Source: Comamonadaceae bacterium
GTDB taxonomy: Bacteria > Pseudomonadota > Gammaproteobacteria > Burkholderiales > Burkholderiaceae_C
DNA length: 21,064 bases
NCBI GenBank assembly: GCA_947464665.1
Contig: CANHXV010000010.1
Span: forward strand, 1 to 21,064
Direction of reading: 5' to 3'
In this document: piece by piece, positions 6,455-14,603 of the stretch
Layout of the letters: the number at the start of each line of letters is the position of its first letter
Numbering within the stretch: the stretch's first letter is position 1
Notes under the pieces: generated by a model
Database searches by the model: none
What the model saw: only the letters and a program-made list of their open reading frames with translations
Told to the model about the DNA's origin: nothing
Made by a program: the position numbers and the translations under genes

Positions 6455-6916
6455 ATGGCTGGCATTCACATCACCGACATCGAAGCGGCCATCAATTACT
6501 GGCGCGAAAAAAACCCCTCTCCAGACGGCGTCACTCTGCCGCGAGAGTTAAGAGCACTGGCAGAAATTTATGCCTTGATGGTTTTTTTCAAAGAGGATGA
6601 GGCCGACGAATTCACTTTGCCCCTTGCTGCAGCGGAAGCTTGGCAAACTTGGTATGCCAGCACACCAGACACGCCCTGCATTGCCATTTGCTCTACCTCA
6701 CAAGGGGACCCCGAATGCAAAGGGTGTGGTCGTACTTTTGAAGAGGTTCAGTATTGGACCGAAATGAGTCCAGGGGAAAAAAGGTCTGTGTGGCGCCGCA
6801 TCACGGTAGATGGCACCTCATGGCGATTCAATCGCTATGCAGAGCGTGCGGCTGAAGATCGCAGCTTGTCACGTGCAGCGGCAGAGGCGCAAGTGCCCTT
6901 AGGTTTTACGAGCTGA
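6455..6916 (+). CDS. DUF3717 / DUF1289 domain protein
   Basis: A 153-aa cytoplasmic protein of unknown function joining two small domains. Residues 1-70 (IHITDIEAAINYWREKNPSP onward) match DUF3717, a family I know mainly from Burkholderiales. Residues 73-117 match DUF1289, with its cysteines in TPCIAIC (Cys75, Cys79) and ECKGCGRTFEEV (Cys88, Cys91) followed by YWTEMSPGEKRSVWRRI, a probable zinc or metal site. There is no signal peptide. No strong ribosome binding site precedes the ATG, but the family N-terminus fits this start. Its stop lies a single base from the yaeQ stop on the other strand. Confidence 0.88.
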   Translation: MAGIHITDIEAAINYWREKNPSPDGVTLPRELRALAEIYALMVFFKEDEADEFTLPLAAAEAWQTWYASTPDTPCIAICSTSQGDPECKGCGRTFEEVQYWTEMSPGEKRSVWRRITVDGTSWRFNRYAERAAEDRSLSRAAAEAQVPLGFTS

Positions 6917-6917
6917 G

Positions 6918-7478
6918 TTATTTCCAACGCACTACTTCAAGGTGCACGCTGTCTTTTGAATTGCTCAAAGTAAGGGCCCCCTCTTGCACTGTTGCTTGCA
7001 ATTGCATGCTTCGCTCTGCCAACTGGGCCAAGGCCTGGCTCGCTTCTGTGGGGACTCGCCACACCTGAAGCTTTTCCATGCGAGAAAGCTTGTTTTCAAT
7101 ACCGCGCCACCAAACTTCTGCAGCATGGTTAAAGCAATACACCATGACGGCATCGGCTTTTTGACAAGCCTTGTTCAAGGGTTTGTCTTCGGGCTGACCG
7201 ACTTCCACCCACAAGCGCGTTCGCCCCGTGAAGTCTCGCAAAGACAAATCGGGATCATCGGGATCGGACAAGCCCGAACCAAACGCCAACACGCCATCGC
7301 CACTTAAATCGGCTTGTAGTTTGAAGGCGTTGAGGGCCAGCGCCAATAGGCGGACCATCATGCGTTCGTCGGTTTCGCTTGGGTGGCGCGCCAGGGTCAG
7401 GGCATGGTCAGCATAGTAGCTGTTGTCAATGTCGGCAATTGAAAGATTGACTTTGTAGATCGTAGACTTGAGGGCCAT
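6918..7478 (-). CDS. yaeQ: YaeQ family protein
   Basis: The 186-aa product has the complete length and the N-terminus typical of YaeQ (MALKSTIYKVNLSIADIDNS, then HPSETDERMMVRLLALAL). The family has a PD-(D/E)XK nuclease-like fold; the acidic positions in DPDLSLRDFTGRTRLWVEVG correspond to the usual core. Enzymatic activity has not been established to my knowledge, and the E. coli protein is best known from suppression of RfaH loss. The gene follows purB by 25 bases on the same strand, so it is probably the second gene of a purB-yaeQ transcript. Confidence 0.93.
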   Translation of the reverse strand: MALKSTIYKVNLSIADIDNSYYADHALTLARHPSETDERMMVRLLALALNAFKLQADLSGDGVLAFGSGLSDPDDPDLSLRDFTGRTRLWVEVGQPEDKPLNKACQKADAVMVYCFNHAAEVWWRGIENKLSRMEKLQVWRVPTEASQALAQLAERSMQLQATVQEGALTLSNSKDSVHLEVVRWK

Positions 7479-7503
7479 GGGGTATGAACTCGATGAGGCC
7501 CGA

Positions 7504-8910
7504 TTAAACGCGTCGGGCCAGCTCTATGGCTTTGCCAATGTAGCTGCCGGGCGTCAAGGCCAACAATCGATCTTTTTCTGCTTGCGGTATTTCAAGTTGG
7601 CGAATGAGTCCGTGCAAAGCCTCTGCCGTCACTGTTTTACCGCGCGTCACTTCTTTCAATTTCTCGTAAGCGCCCTGCACACCATAGCGCCGCATGACCG
7701 TTTGAATAGGCTCTGCCAAGACCTCCCATGAGGCCTCTAAATCTTGTGCCAGGGCTTCTTCGTTCAACTCCAGTTTCTTCAAGCCCGTCATGAGGGAGGC
7801 ATAAGCCAATGTGGTGTATCCCAGTGCCACGCCCATGTTGCGCAAGACGGTGGAGTCGGTGAGGTCGCGCTGCCAGCGGCTAACAGGCAGTTTTTCTGAC
7901 AAGTGTTTGAGCACGGCGTTGGCTAAACCCAAATTGCCTTCTGCATTTTCAAAGTCGATGGGGTTGACTTTGTGGGGCATGGTGGACGAGCCAATCTCGC
8001 CATCTTTCAAGCGCTGCTTGAAATAACCCAAGCTCACATAACCCCAAATGTCGCGAGACAAATCAATCAAGATGGTGTTGGTGCGCGCCACAGCATCAAA
8101 CAACTCGGCCATGTAATCATGCGGTTCAATTTGAATGCTGTAGGGCTGAAACGACAAACCCAAGCCCCAGTGTTCTGCGGAAGCGCCCGTCTCTGTGGAC
8201 TCTGGCATTTCGACGACAGATTTTGAAAAAGCTTCCCAATCAAAATCAGGCCAAGCTGAAAGGTGCGCGTTGTAATTGCCAACTGCGCCATTCATTTTGG
8301 CTTTGAGTGGCACCGCCGCAATTTTCTCCCGCGTGTTGCGCAATCGGACCACCACATTGGCGAACTCCTTGCCAACGGTGGTGGGGCTCGCGGTCTGCCC
8401 GTGCGTTCGGCTTAACATGGGCACGGCTGCATAGGCATGTGCCATGCTTCGCAACTGCGCAATGATTTCATCGAGCGCAGGCAAGATAACTTTTTGCCTT
8501 GCACCCTTGAGTTGCAAAGCATGGCTGGTGTTGTTGATGTCTTCGCTGGTGCACGCAAAATGCACAAATTCCGAGGCCTGCTCTAACTCGGGACGGTCTT
8601 TGAATTTGGATTTGATCCAATACTCAACCGCTTTCACATCGTGGTTGGTGGTCTTCTCAATGTCCTTGATGGCCAAGGCATCTTGCTCAGAAAATTGCGT
8701 GACCAGGCCCGTCAAGTAGCGCCTGGCACCCAAAGACAAAGGTTTGAACTCTGTAAAACCCGCATCCGACATGGCCATGAACCATGCAATCTCAACTTGC
8801 ACACGGCGATGCATGTAGCCCAGCTCGCTCATGAGGGGTCGCAAAGCATTGAGTTTGTTGGCGTAACGACCGTCCAACGGAGAAAGGGCGGAGATGGGAG
8901 AAGAAGTCAT
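7504..8910 (-). CDS. purB: Adenylosuccinate lyase
   Basis: PurB catalyses two fumarate-releasing steps in purine synthesis: SAICAR to AICAR, and adenylosuccinate to AMP. The 468-aa protein is of the long proteobacterial type and carries TSEDINNTSHAL (121-132), SRTHGQTASPTT (167-178) with the conserved His170, and the fumarase/aspartase superfamily signature GSSTMPHKVNP (307-317) on the flexible serine loop. The start at 8910 (MTSSPISALSPLDGRY) matches the family; 34 extra codons possible upstream resemble nothing and would overlap the region of the divergent GST start. An inverted repeat (8918-8939) lies just before the start. Identification is secure. Confidence 0.97.
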   Translation of the reverse strand: MTSSPISALSPLDGRYANKLNALRPLMSELGYMHRRVQVEIAWFMAMSDAGFTEFKPLSLGARRYLTGLVTQFSEQDALAIKDIEKTTNHDVKAVEYWIKSKFKDRPELEQASEFVHFACTSEDINNTSHALQLKGARQKVILPALDEIIAQLRSMAHAYAAVPMLSRTHGQTASPTTVGKEFANVVVRLRNTREKIAAVPLKAKMNGAVGNYNAHLSAWPDFDWEAFSKSVVEMPESTETGASAEHWGLGLSFQPYSIQIEPHDYMAELFDAVARTNTILIDLSRDIWGYVSLGYFKQRLKDGEIGSSTMPHKVNPIDFENAEGNLGLANAVLKHLSEKLPVSRWQRDLTDSTVLRNMGVALGYTTLAYASLMTGLKKLELNEEALAQDLEASWEVLAEPIQTVMRRYGVQGAYEKLKEVTRGKTVTAEALHGLIRQLEIPQAEKDRLLALTPGSYIGKAIELARRV

Positions 8911-8917
8911 GCCCACA

Positions 8918-8939
8918 TTGTAAGTTCTAGCCCTTACAA
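8918..8939. promoter_or_regulatory. Inverted repeat in the purB-GST divergent region
   Basis: TTGTAAG (8918-8924) and CTTACAA (8933-8939) form a perfect 7-bp inverted repeat with an 8-base spacer. It starts 8 bases upstream of the purB start and 77 bases from the GST start. It could be a dimeric repressor site or an RNA hairpin shielding purB initiation. It does not match the PurR box known from E. coli. The repeat is seen; the function is not. Confidence 0.4.
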
Positions 8940-9015
8940 GGAAACCCCCTTTGGATTCCTCTAGAATGCAACACCATAAGCCCTGCTTTTCGACTCTTTT
9001 TGACAAGAACAAACC

Positions 9016-9630
9016 ATGAAATTGATCGGCTCACCCACAAGTCCTTATGTCCGCAAAGTCTGCATCGTGATGGCAGAAAAAAAATTGGACTACCGCATGG
9101 TCGCAGAAGATGTTTGGTCTGCCAACACCACCATCCATACCTCCAACCCGCTGGGCAAGGTGCCTTGCTTGGTGCTTGAGGGCGGCGAAGCAGTTTTTGA
9201 CTCCCGCGTGATTGTGGAATATCTGGACACGCTATCACCCGTTGGCAAATTAATTCCAGCCCATGGCCGGGAACGCGCAGAAGTGAAAACCTGGGAGGCC
9301 TTGGCCGATGGACTGCTTGATGCGGCGATATTGGCTCGCATGGAGGCTGCGTGGGTACACCGACCTCCTGAGCAACGCAGTCAGCTCTGGATAGACCGCC
9401 AACTTGGCAAAATAGCCGAGGCTCTGCGCGCCATGTCGCAAGGTTTGGCAGACAAGCCCTACTGTTCAGGTGCACAGCTTAGTTTGTCAGACATTGCGGT
9501 TGGTTGCGCGCTGGGCTATTTGGACTTCCGCTTCCCCAGTATTGAGTGGCGCAACACGTACCCCAACCTTGACAAACTGCACGAAAAGCTGATGCAGCGT
9601 CACAGCTTCATTGACAGCTTGCCCAAGTAA
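9016..9630 (+). CDS. Glutathione S-transferase family protein
   Basis: A 204-aa cytosolic GST. The thioredoxin-like N-terminal domain (1-75) starts MKLIGSPTSPYVRKV, with a Ser/Thr-rich active-site loop (Ser6-Ser9) like beta/YibF-type GSTs, then NPLGKVPCLVL (44-54) with the cis-proline, and FDSRVIVEYL (61-70) whose Ser63 binds the glutathione gamma-glutamyl group. The all-helical C-terminal domain includes SLSDIAVGCALGYLDFRF, the usual N-capping Asp motif. The substrate is not indicated. It is transcribed divergently from purB, and its TAA directly abuts the stop codon of the opposing SnoaL-like gene. Confidence 0.93.
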   Translation: MKLIGSPTSPYVRKVCIVMAEKKLDYRMVAEDVWSANTTIHTSNPLGKVPCLVLEGGEAVFDSRVIVEYLDTLSPVGKLIPAHGRERAEVKTWEALADGLLDAAILARMEAAWVHRPPEQRSQLWIDRQLGKIAEALRAMSQGLADKPYCSGAQLSLSDIAVGCALGYLDFRFPSIEWRNTYPNLDKLHEKLMQRHSFIDSLPK

Positions 9631-10068
9631 TCAGTTGCTATTGGCGCGCTTTTTGAGCCAGCGCATCAAGCCGCCCACCCAAGGAAGCTTTTCATAAAGC
9701 TCCTCAGCAGCATCCCAATAATCTCGGTGCAAGGTGATGCGCAATTGATCGTCCAAAACCAAGTGAGTGGTACCCTTCACCACTTGCTCCGTGATGGTGT
9801 CAAAACGCTTGAACCGAAATTTAAAATCCCAAGTCAAAAACGCTTGATGGCCGTCGACCACCTGCGTTGTGATCACAAAGCGAGGGTTCTCAAGAGACTC
9901 GTACATGTGCAGAAAAATCTGCTCAATGGCTTCGATGCCCTGAACCTGGTTGAAGGGATCTTTGAACTGCGCAGCAGGGCTGTAAAAGTTTTTCAGTTGC
10001 GCCAAATTCTGCGGATCCAGATCTTCAAAGAACTGCGCAATTTGTGCAAATGTTTCGCGCGGGCTCAT
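9631..10068 (-). CDS. SnoaL-like (NTF2-fold) protein, last gene of the lipid operon
   Basis: A 145-aa protein of the SnoaL/NTF2-like superfamily, small alpha+beta barrels that bind or isomerise hydrophobic molecules. Visible are the N-terminal helix (ETFAQIAQFFEDLDPQNLAQ), FYSPAAQFKDPFNQVQG (the common loop of polyketide-cyclase-like SnoaL proteins), and the strands VDGHQAFLTWDFKFRFKR and GTTHLVLDDQLRITLHRDYWD. The start at 10068 (MSPRETFAQ) is two bases after the dehydrogenase stop; the longer frame would run into that gene. Ligand and reaction are unknown. Its position at the end of a tightly coupled gene run ties it to that run's lipid or oxidation function. Confidence 0.85.
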   Translation of the reverse strand: MSPRETFAQIAQFFEDLDPQNLAQLKNFYSPAAQFKDPFNQVQGIEAIEQIFLHMYESLENPRFVITTQVVDGHQAFLTWDFKFRFKRFDTITEQVVKGTTHLVLDDQLRITLHRDYWDAAEELYEKLPWVGGLMRWLKKRANSN

Positions 10069-10070
10069 GG

Positions 10071-10934
10071 TCAAAGTCCGGTAAAACGTCGAACCAACGC
10101 AAAATAAACGCGATAAGGCAAAAGACGCAACAGCTTGAGCCATGCTGTAAATCGCTTGGGAAAATGAATGTCAAACAAGCCTTCGGACCATCCTGCCAAC
10201 ATGGCTTTCGCAGCCTCTTCGGGTGAAATGAGTGCAGGCATTTGAAAGTTGTTTTGGGCGGTCAGGGGCGTTGCCACAAAGCCTGGGTTAATCACACTGA
10301 CACCAATCCCTTTGTCTTGTAAATCCATGTAAAGGGTTTCTGCGAGATGCGTCATGGCAGCCTTGGTGGGACCATAGGCCAAGCCATTGGGCAATCCCCG
10401 CCAACCCGCCACACTGCTCACCAAACTGATGTGGCCACATCCTTGCTGTAAAAACATGGGCAAGACGGCATCCAAAACACGCAACATGCCGTTGTAATTC
10501 ACATCCTGATGCCGCAGCATGTCCTTCAAATCAAATTCGGTGGCACGTTGTGCGCGGTAGTGTCCAGCGCAATACAGCACGAAATCCAAAGGGCCCCCTG
10601 TCGCAACTTGGCGGGCAACATATTTCACTTGCAAAGCATCGGTCACGTCCAACGCCATTAACTCAACGGGCAAGCCCTCTTTGTTACAAGTTTCAGCCCA
10701 CTCAGTCAAGGCGCCCACTTCACGCGCCGACACAATCACATTTGCGCCCGCGGCGTTCAATGCTTTTGCACAAGCCAAACCAATTCCGCTTGAAGCACCA
10801 ACCAACCAAACTCGGCGCCCTTGCCAATTTTGAATCGGCTGATTCAGCGGAGCCCCCCATCGTCGCTTGGTGGGCGCCAATGGCGCCGTGGCGTTGCCGA
10901 CTGGCGGTGTCATTTTGGCAGCCTGAAGACTCAT
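10071..10934 (-). CDS. Short-chain dehydrogenase/reductase
   Basis: A 287-aa classical SDR, an NAD(P)-dependent oxidoreductase. The Rossmann motif GASSGIG is at 46-52, VTDA near residue 98 contacts the cofactor, the structural YCAG is at 121-124, and the catalytic set is Asn148, Ser173/174 (SLVSSVAG), Tyr187 and Lys191 (YGPTK). A basic C-terminal stretch (FPKRFTAWLKLLRLLPYRVYFALVRRF) may sit on a membrane. The start at 10934 overlaps the previous stop as ATGA; the first 40 residues before the Rossmann fold are longer than usual, so Met8 is an alternative start. The substrate is unknown; the neighbours suggest a lipid-derived alcohol or carbonyl. Confidence 0.9.
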   Translation of the reverse strand: MSLQAAKMTPPVGNATAPLAPTKRRWGAPLNQPIQNWQGRRVWLVGASSGIGLACAKALNAAGANVIVSAREVGALTEWAETCNKEGLPVELMALDVTDALQVKYVARQVATGGPLDFVLYCAGHYRAQRATEFDLKDMLRHQDVNYNGMLRVLDAVLPMFLQQGCGHISLVSSVAGWRGLPNGLAYGPTKAAMTHLAETLYMDLQDKGIGVSVINPGFVATPLTAQNNFQMPALISPEEAAKAMLAGWSEGLFDIHFPKRFTAWLKLLRLLPYRVYFALVRRFTGL

Positions 10935-11545
10935 GGCTTGCCTCCGGCGGCGAGGGGTTCGCGCCGAGTGAAGGACAAGGTGACTTCGCCCAAGGTCACG
11001 CCCAACTTGCTCATAACAGCTTTGTTCAACATCACTCGGTCGTCCATCAAATACATCCAATCGTCAAATTGAACATGCCACACAGACCCGTCAACGGGCA
11101 AAGCAAGTGTGTATTGCCATTGAAACGCATTGCCTTGGGTTTGACCTGACGCCATGCCCACCACATCGTCTGCTCGGCCTTCGTATCGGCCATTGGGCAG
11201 GGCTTTCAAGCGCCAGATCCTGCGCTCTTTTGTGCCGTCTGAATACGTAAAGGCTTCATCCAGTACACCTTCATCACCTTGCCACTTGCAATCCATGACC
11301 ACGGTGAATCTTTTGACCACGCGGCCACTTCGATCGGTGAATAGCCCCCATGCATCCACCGTCCCGTTGAAGTACGTGCGCAAATCTAAAGCAGGTGTTT
11401 GAGCCGCATAGTCAGAAATTTGAGGGCCCGCACAAGCCGATAACGCCAGCGCGCTGCCAGCGGCCAAACCAAACGTGCTTGCACGCGCTAGAAATGGCGC
11501 GCTCAAGCCTTGCGTCATATTTTGTAACCACAGTCGTCTGTTCAT
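10931..11545 (-). CDS. DUF3833 family putative lipoprotein
   Basis: A 204-aa exported protein. The N-terminus has Arg residues and a hydrophobic stretch ending ALALSACAG, a good lipobox with Cys as the lipidated residue. The mature part shows the DUF3833 pattern: LDLRTYFNGTVDAWGLFTDR, RVVKRFTVVMDCKW, then FTYSDGTKERRIWRLK and GNAFQWQYTLALPVDG. The fold recalls lipocalin-like barrels, which fits binding of a lipid, but that is inference. AGGAG lies 6 bases before the ATG at 11545, which overlaps the MFS stop by one base (TGATG); the stop overlaps the dehydrogenase start. DUF3833 genes are commonly found beside cfa and DUF1365 genes. Confidence 0.87.
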   Translation of the reverse strand: MNRRLWLQNMTQGLSAPFLARASTFGLAAGSALALSACAGPQISDYAAQTPALDLRTYFNGTVDAWGLFTDRSGRVVKRFTVVMDCKWQGDEGVLDEAFTYSDGTKERRIWRLKALPNGRYEGRADDVVGMASGQTQGNAFQWQYTLALPVDGSVWHVQFDDWMYLMDDRVMLNKAVMSKLGVTLGEVTLSFTRREPLAAGGKP

Positions 11546-12840
11546 CAATCACTCCTAGATGCCGGCTGCTGCGCCGACGGTTGAATCCAAAACACAAACA
11601 ACACGGCCAATGCCAAGAGCTTCAGCACACATGGCAATACGCCATAAGCCAAAGACAAAGCCCTCAAACCTTCTGCAGTTTGAGTGCCTGGCGAGTAACC
11701 CCAATGGGAAAGCAGGGGCAAACACAGGCCGGCGGCCAAAGCCAAATTCAATTTGCTGGCCAGGTTCCACCAGCCCAAATAAAGCCCTTCCGCACGACCT
11801 CGATGTCCCAGTTTGTCAATCACTCGGTTCAGTAAGGCAGCAGGCACCACCAAGTCTGCGCCCAGGGCGATGCCTGATGCCAAACAAATCGCCAAAAAAG
11901 CGATTTCGTCGCCTGGGCCTAAAAAAACAACGCTGCCAAAACTCATGATGGCCAAGGCCATTCCAATCAACCACGCCTTGGCCAAGCCTTGTGTCCGCAC
12001 AAGTTTGAGCCACAAGGGCAATGACAGCGCGCCTGACAAAAAGTAGACGCCTAAAAACAAGGGCGACATGGCAGCAGATGCCTGAATTTGATCTTCGATG
12101 AAAAACATCACCAGCCCTGCAGGCACGGCACTGGCAATGCCATTTAACAAGAACACCCAGAGCAGTTTGCGAAAACTGATTTGCCTCAGTGGAAGGTAAT
12201 TGTCTTTGTCTGAAAGCTCAGTCTGGCTGTCTTTCTGAATCAGTGTTTGAAGCAGTACGCGTGACCAAGCCACCAGGCCCAAGAACAGCATCAGGCCCAA
12301 AAAAGCAGTGGTTGAGAGCCAGCCGGCCATCACGGGCAACGCGGATGCGATGACAACACCCGCCAAGCCTGCGCCCTCGCGCCATGCGACAACCCGGCTT
12401 TGTTGGCTTGCGCCGCCGCCCAGTCTTGAGGCCCACGCTTGATGAAGGATGCTGATCCCACTGTAGCTAAGGTGGCAAAAAGTCACCCACACGCCCACCC
12501 AGATGACATAGTCAAAAGGGTCTGTGAACATGGGCGGGAAAAAGAGGGCTGCAAATGACAACAACAAACCCATTGCATAGGCGAAGGCGGCGCCCAACAC
12601 GCTCAAAGAAGAGCGCAAGTAAAGCGCATCGCTCAAGCGTCCTAGCATGGGGTCTACCAAGGCGTCTATCAAACGACTGAAAAGCAACACGGCCCCCAAA
12701 CTTGTCAAGGGCACTGCAAACTGAGTGGCATAGAAATGCGGCAAATTCACGTACATGGGCAATGCCACAAAAGCCAAAGGCAATGCCAACAAGCCATAGC
12801 CCATGCTTTGCTTGTGCGTGACGTGTTCAAGTGCGCTCAT
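11545..12840 (-). CDS. MFS transporter, GPH/MelB-like
   Basis: A 431-aa inner-membrane carrier with about twelve hydrophobic segments. The loop after the second segment, FSRLIDALVDPMLGRLSDAL, has the R..DA..DP..G..SD arrangement of the glycoside-pentoside-hexuronide (MelB-like) branch of the major facilitator superfamily. The start at 12840 overlaps the previous stop as ATGA; a further in-frame TTG at 12855 would enter the upstream gene. Members located in cfa/DUF1365 operons are unlikely to move sugars; movement of a lipid or lysophospholipid, as in LplT/Mfsd2-like carriers, is a reasonable guess but the sequence does not show it. Confidence 0.88.
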   Translation of the reverse strand: MSALEHVTHKQSMGYGLLALPLAFVALPMYVNLPHFYATQFAVPLTSLGAVLLFSRLIDALVDPMLGRLSDALYLRSSLSVLGAAFAYAMGLLLSFAALFFPPMFTDPFDYVIWVGVWVTFCHLSYSGISILHQAWASRLGGGASQQSRVVAWREGAGLAGVVIASALPVMAGWLSTTAFLGLMLFLGLVAWSRVLLQTLIQKDSQTELSDKDNYLPLRQISFRKLLWVFLLNGIASAVPAGLVMFFIEDQIQASAAMSPLFLGVYFLSGALSLPLWLKLVRTQGLAKAWLIGMALAIMSFGSVVFLGPGDEIAFLAICLASGIALGADLVVPAALLNRVIDKLGHRGRAEGLYLGWWNLASKLNLALAAGLCLPLLSHWGYSPGTQTAEGLRALSLAYGVLPCVLKLLALAVLFVFWIQPSAQQPASRSD

Positions 12841-13376
12841 AGACCTTTCAACCAAGCTTGCCGAAGATCAGGCGCCGTGGTTGATTCGTGCAACCAAATT
12901 CCAAAAAACAGTTGCGCAAACAAAGGGTCTTGTATGCGGCCAATGACTTTATCGTTCAAGAAAAATTCTGTGCCTGCGTTAGGGATATAAGCCGCCTGAA
13001 GTCGGTCAGCTTTTTGAACATTGGGAAAAATATCTAACATGGCTTTCAGCCACATATTTTCTTGATCACGCGAGAAGGCGCCAACTTTGCGCATTTCATC
13101 AATGGACCTTTTTGAAATGGCCGCGCCTTCCAGACTTCTTAAGTAAGACAACTCCAAAACGAAGGCGTGCGCTGAATAGCTTGACATGGAAAAGCCGGGG
13201 CGCACCCACAGTCGCGCGTCATAAATGTCAAAGCCCCAGATGCTCAAGCGTTTTTGGGGCAAAGGTTGAACCCCAGGCAGCAAGGCTGGTGAGGCATGTA
13301 CCAAATTCAAAGCCAAGTGGCATGCGATCAACGCAATGCCAGCTGAAAAATAACGCTGACGGCGAAGAGCATGCAT
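12837..13376 (-). CDS. Exported chalcone isomerase-like protein
   Basis: A 179-aa protein with an N-terminal export signal (RQRYFSAGIALIACHLALNL, then VHASPA as a likely cleavage site). The remaining domain has the pattern of bacterial chalcone isomerase-like proteins: LPQKRLSIWGFDIYDARLWV, AFVLELSYLRSLEGAAISKR, IDEMRKVG, and GTEFFLNDKVIGRIQDPLFAQLFFGIWL. In plants this fold includes fatty-acid-binding proteins as well as true isomerases, so a fatty-acid-binding role in the periplasm would fit the operon. The start at 13376 lies one base after the cfa stop. The family assignment is by recognition only, without alignment. Confidence 0.82.
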   Translation of the reverse strand: MHALRRQRYFSAGIALIACHLALNLVHASPALLPGVQPLPQKRLSIWGFDIYDARLWVRPGFSMSSYSAHAFVLELSYLRSLEGAAISKRSIDEMRKVGAFSRDQENMWLKAMLDIFPNVQKADRLQAAYIPNAGTEFFLNDKVIGRIQDPLFAQLFFGIWLHESTTAPDLRQAWLKGL

Positions 13377-13377
13377 C

Positions 13378-14601
13378 TCAATGTTTTTTCTGTAAGGTGA
13401 ACTGAATGACATCCGTGTTGGCCTCATCAAATGCAGCCTCGCAATAAGCCAAATAGAACTCCCAAAGGCGCAAAAACTGGGTGTCAAATCCCAACTTCAA
13501 GACTTGCGCCTCTTGGGCCGTAAAGTCGTGGCGCCAGCGTCTTAAAGTTTCTGCGTAATCGGGCCCAAATTTCAGCTCGTCGATCACCTCTAAGCCTGCC
13601 AAGCGGGCTTGTCTTCTGAACTCTGAAGGGCTTGGCAAACACCCTCCAGGAAAAATGTATTGTTGAATAAAGTCTGTCGACTTCAAATAGCGATCAAACA
13701 GCGCATCGTCAATCACGATGCTTTGAATGCAAGCTTTGCCGCCAGGCTTCAATTGTTGGCTCACTGTTTGAAAGTAGGTCGGCCAAAACTCTTTGCCAAC
13801 CGCTTCAATCATTTCAATCGAGCAAATGGCGTCATACGGGCCGTCATCAATGTCGCGGTAATCTTGCAAGCGCAAGTCTGTTTTTTCAGATTTGCCATTC
13901 CACTTCATTCGCGCATTGGCAAAAGCAAGCTGCTCGGTCGACAATGTCACGCCGGTCACACTGGCGCCAAAATCCATCGTAGCCATTTCGGCCAGAGCAC
14001 CCCAACCACAGCCAATTTCCAGCACCCGCGATCCCACGCCAACATCGGTCATACGCAGTGCGCGTCGAACCTTGGCGCGCTGTGCATCGCCCATGCTTTG
14101 CTTGTAATCACCTTCAAACAAGGCCGAAGAATAGTTCATGGTGCCATCTAACCAAAGCTCATAAAACGCATTGCCCAAGTCGTAATGCGCATGAATATTT
14201 TTTCGGCTGTTGGCTTTGTGGTTGCGATTGAGCAAGTGTTTGATGCGGTAAGCCATTCGGCCCCACCAAGTGCCAAAAATCAACTCGTCAACCACGCGTC
14301 TGTTTTGAATCATGACCCGTAGCAAGTCGCTCAATGAGGGCGTGCCCCAATCACCGGCAATGTACGTCTCTGCAAAACCGATGTCGCCCGACTTCAGGCT
14401 GGCCGTGAAGACGTTCCAGTTTTGAAGGCTGATGGCGGCGTGAAGGGCTGAAGATTTACCAAACACTTTGGTGCTGCGATCGGGAAACTGGACTGTCAAA
14501 GTGCCGTGTTCCATTTTTTCAAGCAATTGCAAAACTCTGCGAACTGCCATGGGGGCAGACTGAAGTTCAAATGACGTGCTGGTTGAAGGGCTGGTGTTCA
14601 T
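13378..14601 (-). CDS. cfa: Cyclopropane-fatty-acyl-phospholipid synthase family methyltransferase
   Basis: A 407-aa SAM-dependent methyltransferase of the CFA synthase family, which adds a methylene or methyl group to double bonds of phospholipid acyl chains at the inner membrane. The N-terminal domain leads to NIHAHYDLGNAFYELWLDGT and MNYSSALFEG (about 135-164), the family's substrate-side motif. The SAM-binding motif VLEIGCGWG is at 193-201, then CSIEMIEAVG and FIQQYIFPGGCLPS. The C-terminal LRLWEFYLAYCEAAF corresponds to the helix with the conserved late Cys. In this operon type (beside a flavoprotein and DUF1365) the enzyme may not make a simple cyclopropane; related alphaproteobacterial clusters make methylated or furan fatty acids, so the product is open. 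Confidence 0.92.
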   Translation of the reverse strand: MNTSPSTSTSFELQSAPMAVRRVLQLLEKMEHGTLTVQFPDRSTKVFGKSSALHAAISLQNWNVFTASLKSGDIGFAETYIAGDWGTPSLSDLLRVMIQNRRVVDELIFGTWWGRMAYRIKHLLNRNHKANSRKNIHAHYDLGNAFYELWLDGTMNYSSALFEGDYKQSMGDAQRAKVRRALRMTDVGVGSRVLEIGCGWGALAEMATMDFGASVTGVTLSTEQLAFANARMKWNGKSEKTDLRLQDYRDIDDGPYDAICSIEMIEAVGKEFWPTYFQTVSQQLKPGGKACIQSIVIDDALFDRYLKSTDFIQQYIFPGGCLPSPSEFRRQARLAGLEVIDELKFGPDYAETLRRWRHDFTAQEAQVLKLGFDTQFLRLWEFYLAYCEAAFDEANTDVIQFTLQKKH

Positions 14602-14603
14602 GT

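Noticed and set aside
10550..11149. A 199-codon rightward open frame across the SDR and DUF3833 genes
   Set aside because: Antisense to two motif-supported genes and spanning their overlap; the product is rich in Arg, Pro, Ser and Gln as expected of a shadow frame.
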